From the NCBI GenBank assembly GCA_035546135.1, contig DASZWY010000283.1:1-5621 (forward strand): a DNA stretch of 5,621 nt, written 5' to 3'. Source of the DNA: JABDGR01 sp035546135. Lineage in GTDB: Bacteria > Verrucomicrobiota > Verrucomicrobiia > Opitutales > JABDGR01. Both the position numbers and the translations under genes were made by a program. The first letter of the stretch is position 1. Every line of letters begins with the position of its first letter. Under the pieces are notes generated by a model. That model was given only the letters and a program-made list of their open reading frames with translations, ran no database searches and had not been told where the DNA came from. Below are positions 1 to 5,621 of the stretch, piece after piece.

Positions 1-3000
1 CTTCACGGGCTTGAACCAGATCGCCGCGAGCGTCGGCATCACGAGCAGGTTCAGCGCCGTCGAAGTGATGAGGCCGCCGAGGATGACGATGGCCATCGGC
101 CCCTCAATTTCGCGGCCGGCCTCGCCGCTGCCGAGCGCCAGTGGCAGCAGGCCCAGCGCGGTGACGAGGGCGGTCATCAGAATGGGATTGAGCCGCTCCG
201 CCGCGCCGCGGATGACCGTGGCCAGGTTCCACGGCTGGCCCTCGCCGGTGACAAGATGTTCGTAGTGCGAGAGCAGCATGATGGTGTTGCGCGTGGTGAT
301 GCCGAAGAGCGTCACAAACCCCACCCACGACCCCATCGAAAGGCTGCCGCTCCCACCGATGTGCAGCAGGGTCTGGATTTTATCCACGACGGCGTAGAGC
401 CCGGGCAGAAAACCCTGCGCCTCCGAAGGTGGAATGAGCGCGCACGTGGCAAACGCCGCAAAGACACCGCCCATCAGCGCGAACGGCAAATTGACCAGCA
501 CGAGCGAAAGATTGCGCCAGTTGCCGAGCACGATATAGAGCAGCATGAAAATTCCCGCCAGGGCGATGCCGCCGTGCAGCAGCAATTCATTTCTCGCCGC
601 CGCGGCCGCCTGCGCCTCGCCGGCATATTCGAGATAGACGCCTTGCGGCAGCGTGACTTGCGCGGCAATGGCCTTTTGCGCCTCGGCGACGAATGAGCCG
701 ACATCGCGCCCGGCGGGCGGCGAACAGGTGACGGTCTGCAGGCGGCGCGCGCCATTGTGCAAAATGGAATGGCGACCGCTGTCCAGTTCAACCTCCGCGA
801 CTTCGCGCAATGGCACGAGCAAGCCCGACGGACTGCGCAGGAGCAAGCCGCCGACCTCGGTGGGATTGCGGCGGCTGGCGGCGTCGAGAATCACCGACAC
901 ATCGGAAACCTGGCCCCCTTCGTAAACCTGCGTCACCACCGTGCCCTCGTAGGCGCTTTGCACGGCCTGTAAAACCTCCAGGGGCCGGAAGCCCAGCTCG
1001 GTCAGCCGGTCGCCGCGCAATTTGACGTTGATCAGCGGCAGGCCCGGGGGCGCGGACACCGCGGCGTCATCCGAGCCGAGCTTGGTGAGCACGGCGGCGA
1101 TCTCGTTGGCCTTCTGGTCGAGCGTGTCGAGGTCGTCGCCAAAAATATTGATGATGACGGGCTGGGTCTCGCCGCCGATGGTCTCACCGATGCGGTCGCC
1201 GAGGAAAGTTTTGACCTCGTAATTGATGCCGGGGATTTCCTTGAGGACATTGTTGATGCCGTCGAGGGCCTTTTCCTCGTCGGCGGCGGTGAGCGGGCCG
1301 TAATCCGGCGGGTGTTTGAGCTCGACGTGGAACTCGCATTGGTCGGGGCCCCAGGTGTCTTCGCCGCGTTCGGCGCGGCCCGCCTGCTGCTCGATGGTGG
1401 CCACCTGCGGAATTTTCAGGATGCCCTGCGAAATTTCGCCGCCGATGCGCATCATTTCCGGCAGCGAAGTTCCCGGCGCGGTGGTGACGCCGATGACGAA
1501 ATGGCCTTCGCGAAAGTCGGGGAGCAGTTCACCCCCGACCAAAAATGGCAGCGGCGCGAGCGCGGCCAGGCACAAGAGCAACGCCGCCGTGAGCACCAGG
1601 CCCGGATGCTTGGCCACGCGCTCCAGAATCCTGGTGTAAATGCCGCGCAGTTTTCGCTGCACCCACGGCGCCTCGGCCATGTCCACGTGCCGGGCAAAGA
1701 ACAGGTAGGTCATCGCGGGGGTGACGGTCAGCGCAACCACCAGCGAGGCCATGACCGCGAGAATGTAGCTCAGCGCGAGGGGCGAAAAGAAGCTGCCGGA
1801 GAGGCCGCTCAGCGACAGCACCGGCGCAAACACCAGCGCCACCACGAACGTCGCGTAAACCACGGCGCTGCGGACTTCCAGCGAGGCGTCCAGCACGACG
1901 TCCATCATCGGGCGCGGCTGCGCCAGCGTTTGATTTTCGCGCAGGCGCCGGAGAATGTTTTCGACGTCGATGATGGCGTCGTCCACGACCGCGCCGATGG
2001 CGATGGCCAGCCCGCCCAGCGTGATGGTGTTTAAATTGATGCCGGTGCGGTTCATCACCAGAATGGCGGCGAGCAACGACAGCGGGATCGCGGTGAGCGA
2101 AATGAGCGCCGTCCGCACATGGCCGAGGAAGAGAAACAGCACCACCGCCACGAGCACGGCGCCAAGGATGAGCGAGTGACGGATGTTCGCGAGGGAGAAC
2201 TCGATGAACGTCGCCGGCCGGTGCAGGCCGGCAAAAAGCGTGATGCCCTCGCGGGCGAACACCGGCTTCATTTCGGCGAGCGCCTGCTCGAGGCCGCGCG
2301 TCACTTCCTCCGTGTTCGAACCGTATTGGTTCGTCATCGTCAGCAGCACGCCCGGCTTGCCCTGGATGAGCGCGTCGCCAAATTTCGGCTCGGCGCCCTC
2401 GGCGACCGTCGCGACATCCGCCAGGCGCACCGGCACGCCGTTCGTGCTCGTGGTCACGACGACGTTGCCCAGCGCGGCCGCGGTCGTGGCCGGCGCCTCG
2501 GTTTGGATGACGAGCCGCTGGTTGTCATTCTCGACAAAGCCCGCGCCGACGACGCCCGTGGCCAGCCGCGCAGCGTTGAGCACATCATCGAGGCTGACAT
2601 TGTGCGCCACCAGCAAATCCGGATGCACCTGCACCTGCCACTCGCGGACTTCGCCGCCGAAAATTTTGCAGTCGGCCACGCCGGGCACCGAGAGCAGGCG
2701 CGGGCGCAGCGTCCAGGTCGCAAACGTGCGCAGCTGCATCGGCGTGAGCTTGTCGCTGAGCAGGCCGATTTTCAGCAAGTCCATCGTCGGCGAAGTCAGC
2801 GGCGACATGGTGGGCGCCTTGACGCCGGCGGGCAGCAGGCCGGCGGTCTCCATCATTTTCTCGGCGAGGAGCTGGCGCGCGGGCAAAATCGGCGTGCCTT
2901 CGTCGAACACAATCGTGATGACCGAGAGGCCCTGGATGGATTCCGAGCGGAGCGTCTTCTCGTGGCCGAGACCGTTGAGCTGATTTTCCAGCGGGCGTGT

Positions 3001-3195
3001 GACTAACGCCTCGACTTGCTCGGCGGACAGGCCGGGGCATTCGGCCTGGATGGTGACTTCCGGCGGCACGAAATCCGGAAACACGTCGAGCTTGGCCTGC
3101 GAAGCATCGTAGAGGCCGTACGCCATGATGATGACGGCCAGCAGCACGACGATGCCGCGAAAGCGGAGCGAAAATTGCACCAGGGCCTTGAGCAT
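1..3195 (-). CDS. czcA: CzcA/CusA-like heavy-metal RND efflux permease (3' end cut by window)
   Basis: This is the inner-membrane, proton-driven pump of a tripartite metal efflux complex. The frame stays open for 1065 codons to base 1; HME-RND permeases are usually about 1020-1070 residues, and the last residues (NLLVMPTLAAIWFKPVK) look like TM12, so little is missing. Visible landmarks: TM1 at about 15-30 followed by LDVFPDFVPPEV (36-47); first periplasmic domain to about 340; TM2-TM6 from about 345; TM4 motif AIGAVVDDAIIDVEN (399-413) with D405, D406 and E412 as likely proton-relay acids; GGELLPDFREG (554-564) and PGTSL (574-578) opening the second periplasmic domain; GFVTLFGITTRN in TM10 and RLNPILMTAL in TM11. 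ATG at 3195 is chosen because family members normally begin just before TM1. It has no clear Shine-Dalgarno and lies 48 nt after the adaptor stop. Family is certain; the metal is not, so the symbol is a family label only. Oddities are the TM4/TM11 relay residues and a TM9-TM10 insertion. Confidence 0.96.
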   Translation of the reverse strand, partial: MLKALVQFSLRFRGIVVLLAVIIMAYGLYDASQAKLDVFPDFVPPEVTIQAECPGLSAEQVEALVTRPLENQLNGLGHEKTLRSESIQGLSVITIVFDEGTPILPARQLLAEKMMETAGLLPAGVKAPTMSPLTSPTMDLLKIGLLSDKLTPMQLRTFATWTLRPRLLSVPGVADCKIFGGEVREWQVQVHPDLLVAHNVSLDDVLNAARLATGVVGAGFVENDNQRLVIQTEAPATTAAALGNVVVTTSTNGVPVRLADVATVAEGAEPKFGDALIQGKPGVLLTMTNQYGSNTEEVTRGLEQALAEMKPVFAREGITLFAGLHRPATFIEFSLANIRHSLILGAVLVAVVLFLFLGHVRTALISLTAIPLSLLAAILVMNRTGINLNTITLGGLAIAIGAVVDDAIIDVENILRRLRENQTLAQPRPMMDVVLDASLEVRSAVVYATFVVALVFAPVLSLSGLSGSFFSPLALSYILAVMASLVVALTVTPAMTYLFFARHVDMAEAPWVQRKLRGIYTRILERVAKHPGLVLTAALLLCLAALAPLPFLVGGELLPDFREGHFVIGVTTAPGTSLPEMMRIGGEISQGILKIPQVATIEQQAGRAERGEDTWGPDQCEFHVELKHPPDYGPLTAADEEKALDGINNVLKEIPGINYEVKTFLGDRIGETIGGETQPVIINIFGDDLDTLDQKANEIAAVLTKLGSDDAAVSAPPGLPLINVKLRGDRLTELGFRPLEVLQAVQSAYEGTVVTQVYEGGQVSDVSVILDAASRRNPTEVGGLLLRSPSGLLVPLREVAEVELDSGRHSILHNGARRLQTVTCSPPAGRDVGSFVAEAQKAIAAQVTLPQGVYLEYAGEAQAAAAARNELLLHGGIALAGIFMLLYIVLGNWRNLSLVLVNLPFALMGGVFAAFATCALIPPSEAQGFLPGLYAVVDKIQTLLHIGGSGSLSMGSWVGFVTLFGITTRNTIMLLSHYEHLVTGEGQPWNLATVIRGAAERLNPILMTALVTALGLLPLALGSGEAGREIEGPMAIVILGGLITSTALNLLVMPTLAAIWFKPVK

Positions 3196-3243
3196 CGCCG
3201 GAAAGGGGAAGAAAGATTGGGTGGTTCGGAAAAATCGCGTCAA
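3196..3243 (-). other. 48-nt spacer between adaptor and permease genes
   Basis: This is the only non-coding stretch in the window. On the coding strand it is C/T-rich (it includes TTTCTTCCCCTTTCC) and shows no hairpin, no terminator and no purine-rich Shine-Dalgarno in front of the permease ATG. The two genes are in the same reading frame, and the 16 codons of the spacer contain no stop. The first codon after the adaptor TAA is TTG, a possible alternative start that would add 16 residues to the permease (beginning TTG-Thr-Arg-Phe-Phe). I prefer the ATG because the family usually starts there. Confidence 0.7.
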
Positions 3244-4239
3244 TTACGGCCCGCCGGTCGCCGCCTTCAACTCCTCCGAGAGCAATTGGGCCGCGCCGTT
3301 GACGACGATATGGTCCTGCGCGGTGACGCCGCTGGTGACGAACACCGCGCCGTCACGCAGTTCCGCGCCGATTTTCACCCGCCAGCGCTCGAAGTCCTCG
3401 CTGTTGGTCTGCGCGTAAACAAACGTGTCGCCCTCGTAGCGGATGATGGCCTTGCCGGGCAGGCGGAAGCCTTGCTGGCTGTCGCCTCCGCCGGTGATAA
3501 GCGCGATAAGCATGGTGCCGGTGGGCGGCGCGGGCTGGTTGAGCAGGGCGATGAACGCGCTGCCTTGCGCCTGGGCATCGGCCATCGGCGCGGGGCCAAG
3601 CATTTCAACCGCGGCCGGCTCGCCCTCGCCTTGCGCGGGCACGACCTGCACACTGAGCGGCGCGGGCGGAAGTTTTTCCCCGCCGGGAATGTCGATGCGC
3701 ACCAAGGCGCTTTCGCGCGCGAGCAAACCAAAGGCGAGTTTCGTCAAATCGGCGCGGCCCGCGAGCGTCGGGCCCCAATCGGAAAGCAGTTTCGCGCGCG
3801 CGGCGGTCAGTTGCGCCTGGTCGTGCTTCGCGGCGGCGTCGGCGGTTTCAATCGCCTGGTCGGAGGCATTGCCCGTGGCCTTGAGCGATTGCAGACGCGC
3901 CAATTCCCGGGCCGAGGCATCGGCGGCGGCGCTGGCGGCGGCAATGTCGGACAATTCGGAAGCGAGCATTGCTGGGTCGAGCACGCGGGCGTAGCCTTTC
4001 GTCTCGGGCTTGTATTCCATCACGGTGGGCTGGGCCGTTTGAATATCGGCCTTTTCCTGGTCGTCCGTTTCCAAATGCACCGTGCCCGGCTCCGGCTCGG
4101 GTGCGGCATCGGCGGCCTTGGCCTCGGCGGACTTGGCGGCATCGGCTGCTGGCGGGCCGCCGCGGGAGTGGAGAATCAAAAAAGTCGCGCCTGCGCCGAG
4201 CAACAGGCCCACGAGGATTCCGGGGATGGTTTTATTCAT
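3244..4239 (-). CDS. CzcB-like RND periplasmic adaptor (membrane fusion protein), compact form
   Basis: This 331-residue protein would bridge the permease and the outer-membrane channel in the periplasm. An N-terminal hydrophobic segment (5-23) acts as an uncleaved anchor or signal peptide; there is no lipobox cysteine. A low-complexity Ala/Pro/Glu/Asp linker follows (29-52), then VHLETDDQEKADIQTAQP (54-71), which matches the CzcB pattern ahead of the barrel. TKGYARVLDP (80-89) runs straight into an Ala-rich helical hairpin (about 92-120 and 126-152, turn near G123-N124). The C-terminal half is beta-rich, with LPGKAIIRYEGDTFVYAQ and the membrane-proximal VTSGVTAQDHIVVNGAAQLLSEELK near the end. 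The lipoyl half-motifs that normally flank the hairpin are not recognisable. There is no His-rich metal-binding N-terminus. The start ATG overlaps the upstream stop (ATGA) and has no Shine-Dalgarno, so translation is probably coupled. The role is clear from the C-terminal domain and gene order; the metal is unknown. Confidence 0.92.
   Translation of the reverse strand: MNKTIPGILVGLLLGAGATFLILHSRGGPPAADAAKSAEAKAADAAPEPEPGTVHLETDDQEKADIQTAQPTVMEYKPETKGYARVLDPAMLASELSDIAAASAAADASARELARLQSLKATGNASDQAIETADAAAKHDQAQLTAARAKLLSDWGPTLAGRADLTKLAFGLLARESALVRIDIPGGEKLPPAPLSVQVVPAQGEGEPAAVEMLGPAPMADAQAQGSAFIALLNQPAPPTGTMLIALITGGGDSQQGFRLPGKAIIRYEGDTFVYAQTNSEDFERWRVKIGAELRDGAVFVTSGVTAQDHIVVNGAAQLLSEELKAATGGP
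4236..4239 (-). other. ATGA stop/start overlap coupling channel and adaptor genes
   Basis: On the minus strand the adaptor ATG (4239-4237) overlaps the TGA of the channel gene (4238-4236). The preceding bases (CCCGGCCCAGCC) contain no Shine-Dalgarno. Terminating ribosomes re-initiating here would explain how the adaptor is translated and would tie its amount to that of the channel. The overlap is seen directly; the coupling is inferred. Confidence 0.85.
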
Positions 4240-5621
4240 GGCTGGGCCGGGTTGGCGGATGGCGCCGGGTCGTTTTGCACCGCGGGCAAATTGGCGAAAG
4301 GAACCTGCAGGGCATCCTCGAGCTGGCCGGCGGCGGCGGCGGCCTGCGTCTGCGCATCGAGCAGCGCCAGTCGGCTTGCGCCGAGGTCGAGCTGGGCGGT
4401 CTGATATTCAAGCTGGTCGACGGCCCCGGCGTCAGCCTGGGCGCGCACGCGGTCGAGGTGCTGATGCAATTCGGCATCGATTTTCTGCAAACCATCCACC
4501 GTGCCGGCGGCGGCGGCATTGACGGCCGCGGCGGCGTCAATCTGGGCGATGACGCGCGCCTGGGCGGCGAGCAATTGCGCGGCGGCCACGCGGCGCGCGG
4601 CCTCAGCCTCGGCAATCGGGCCTTGGTTGTGATTGAAAATCGGCAGCTCGATGCCAAGGGAAAGGTTCCATTTGTTTTCGCCCAGGTCGTAAAGGTAGCC
4701 GCTGCCAAGGTGCAGGTCGGGATATTGCTTGGCGATTTCGAGCTGCAGCGCCGCCTGGCTGGCCTGGTAATTGGCGAGCGCCGCCAGAATGTCCGCGCGC
4801 GTTTGCAGCGAAACAGCGCGGGCGGCGGCGAGTTCGGCGGGCGTAAAGGAGCGGGTGGACGCCATTGACGCCACGGCAAAATTTTGCCCTTCGAGCGCAC
4901 CGGCGGTCACCCCCAGGGCCGCCGAGAGATGCGTGCGGGCCAGCACGAGCGCGCGGTCGGTGGCGCTGGCGTCGGTCTGCGCCTTGATCAGCGCCAGCCG
5001 GGCCAGCGACACTTCATCGGCGGTCGCCGCGCCGGCATTGAAACGCTGCTCGAGCAAATCGACGATGCGCTGCTGCGCGGCGACCTGCGCGTGGATGAGC
5101 TGGGCGCGGTCCTGGGCGGAACCTAGCTCGATGAGCGCCGCGCGCAAATCCGCGCGGACCTGCCAGGCGGCGGCAAAAATGCTCTGCCGCGCGGCTTCGG
5201 CCGTCCACTGGGCCTGGCCAATGCGTTTTTCACGTTTGCCGGCGGTCTCGATGGGCAGGTCGAAGCTGCCGCCGAGGAACCATGGCGAAATAGTGCCGGC
5301 GGCGGGGTTGAAATCGTAACCCGGCGAAAAATTGATGGTCGGGTTGGGCCGCTGCGCGCCGGTGACGATGCCGCCCTGCGCGCCTGCCCATTGGGCACGG
5401 GCCACTTCCAGGGAGGGATTGTAATAAAACGCAACCCAGTTGAGCGTGTCGAAATCCCACGCTTTTGGCGGCCACTCGGCAAAATCGCGCCCGGTGTTTT
5501 GCTGGAGGAATTTTTGCAGGTCCGGGCTGGTGAGCGTGCGACTGAGCAACTGCGCGGCGGTCTGGTCGGGCGCGAGTGGCCGATCCACGTAATGCTGGCA
5601 CCCCCCCGCCAGCAAGGCGAG
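4236..5621 (-). CDS. CzcC-like TolC-family outer-membrane efflux lipoprotein (5' end cut by window)
   Basis: This is the outer-membrane channel subunit, expected to form a trimeric beta-barrel with a long periplasmic alpha-tunnel. The frame is open to base 5621, so the true start lies outside; a TTG at 5615 is in frame but sits inside the signal peptide and is unlikely to be the start. The visible signal-peptide end reads LALLAGGC, with Cys at 5600-5598 as the likely lipidation site, although the lipobox is imperfect (Ala at -3, Gly at -2). Counting from 5615, the mature N-terminal segment includes LAPDQTAAQLLSRTL (14-28) and WPPKAWDFDTLNWVAFYYNP (48-67), then RAQWAGAQ, QRPNPT (88-93), SPW (110-112) and DLPIETAGKREKR (119-131). 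These are typical of the CzcC-like subgroup. Two tandem outer-membrane-efflux repeats (PF02321 type) follow, roughly 55-245 and 265-445, with Ala/Gln-rich coiled-coil helices and a strand SLGIELPIFNHNQGPIAEAEA in the second. The tail is short and Pro/Ala-rich. It is the first gene of the visible operon. Confidence 0.95.
   Translation of the reverse strand, partial: LALLAGGCQHYVDRPLAPDQTAAQLLSRTLTSPDLQKFLQQNTGRDFAEWPPKAWDFDTLNWVAFYYNPSLEVARAQWAGAQGGIVTGAQRPNPTINFSPGYDFNPAAGTISPWFLGGSFDLPIETAGKREKRIGQAQWTAEAARQSIFAAAWQVRADLRAALIELGSAQDRAQLIHAQVAAQQRIVDLLEQRFNAGAATADEVSLARLALIKAQTDASATDRALVLARTHLSAALGVTAGALEGQNFAVASMASTRSFTPAELAAARAVSLQTRADILAALANYQASQAALQLEIAKQYPDLHLGSGYLYDLGENKWNLSLGIELPIFNHNQGPIAEAEAARRVAAAQLLAAQARVIAQIDAAAAVNAAAAGTVDGLQKIDAELHQHLDRVRAQADAGAVDQLEYQTAQLDLGASRLALLDAQTQAAAAAGQLEDALQVPFANLPAVQNDPAPSANPAQP

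Noticed and set aside
1..700. Possible frameshift or pseudogene in the permease C-terminal half, given its odd length between TM9 and TM10
   Set aside because: Codon-by-codon reading keeps one frame from 3195 to 1 with family motifs on both sides of the insertion, so the extra residues are a true in-frame insertion.
1312..3006. Two long plus-strand open frames (1312-2034 and 2119-3006) opposite the permease
   Set aside because: They lie in the same codon-aligned antisense phase as the permease, are rich in His, Arg, Gln and Glu, and have no recognisable motif. They are shadows.
3196..3243. Terminator, promoter or small RNA in the spacer
   Set aside because: It has no inverted repeat, no T-run after a stem and no convincing -35/-10 pair on the minus strand. 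It is too short and pyrimidine-biased to support a call.
3016..4404. A 462-codon plus-strand open frame opposite the whole adaptor gene
   Set aside because: It is codon-aligned with the adaptor and permease frames, so antisense stops need TTA, CTA or TCA sense codons, which are rare in this GC-rich DNA. The predicted protein is a low-complexity Arg/Gly/His-rich chain with no domain, while the minus strand has clear family motifs.
4310..4620. GGC/GCC-rich runs that look like a trinucleotide repeat
   Set aside because: They encode the Ala-rich coiled-coil helices of the TolC-family channel, use mixed Ala codons, and have no regular repeat unit.
3969..4868. A 299-codon plus-strand open frame spanning the channel/adaptor junction
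   Set aside because: It is Arg/Gly-rich and crosses two convincing minus-strand genes in another phase, with no domain or credible start context.

Overview
The window holds one minus-strand operon, read right to left, for a three-part CzcCBA/CusCBA-type heavy-metal efflux pump of the HME-RND family. Base composition is GC-rich (roughly 60-65 % by eye), with scattered AAATTTT-like tracts. An outer-membrane channel lipoprotein and an RND pump mean a Gram-negative, double-membraned bacterium. None of the two visible translation starts has a clear Shine-Dalgarno sequence. Together with the base pattern this would fit Verrucomicrobiota or a similar phylum, but that placement is a guess and the sequence does not prove it.

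Layout in transcription order: (1) 5621-4236, a TolC-family outer-membrane factor (CzcC-like), cut at its 5' end by the window edge inside the lipoprotein signal peptide; (2) 4239-3244, a periplasmic adaptor (CzcB-like), overlapping the previous gene by 4 nt (ATGA); (3) a 48-nt C/T-rich spacer; (4) 3195-1, the inner-membrane RND permease (CzcA/CusA-like), open for 1065 codons and leaving the window inside or just after its last membrane helix, so only its extreme C-terminus is missing. Every base except the 48-nt spacer lies in one of these genes. No RNA gene, mobile element, CRISPR array, promoter or terminator could be supported; the promoter and any metal sensor must lie outside the window. 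All long plus-strand ORFs are antisense shadows.

Together the three proteins would form a proton-driven conduit that carries metal ions from the periplasm (and possibly the cytoplasm) across the outer membrane. The metal is not obvious. The permease resembles CusA in lacking the first TM4 aspartate of CzcA, yet it lacks the cleft methionines and the TM11 lysine of CusA, so it looks like neither a classical Zn/Co/Cd pump nor a classical Cu/Ag pump. The features most worth a second look are an adaptor with no recognisable lipoyl (barrel-sandwich) domain, and an insertion of about 30 residues between TM9 and TM10 of the permease. I do not see a wholly new system; this is an unusual variant of a known one.
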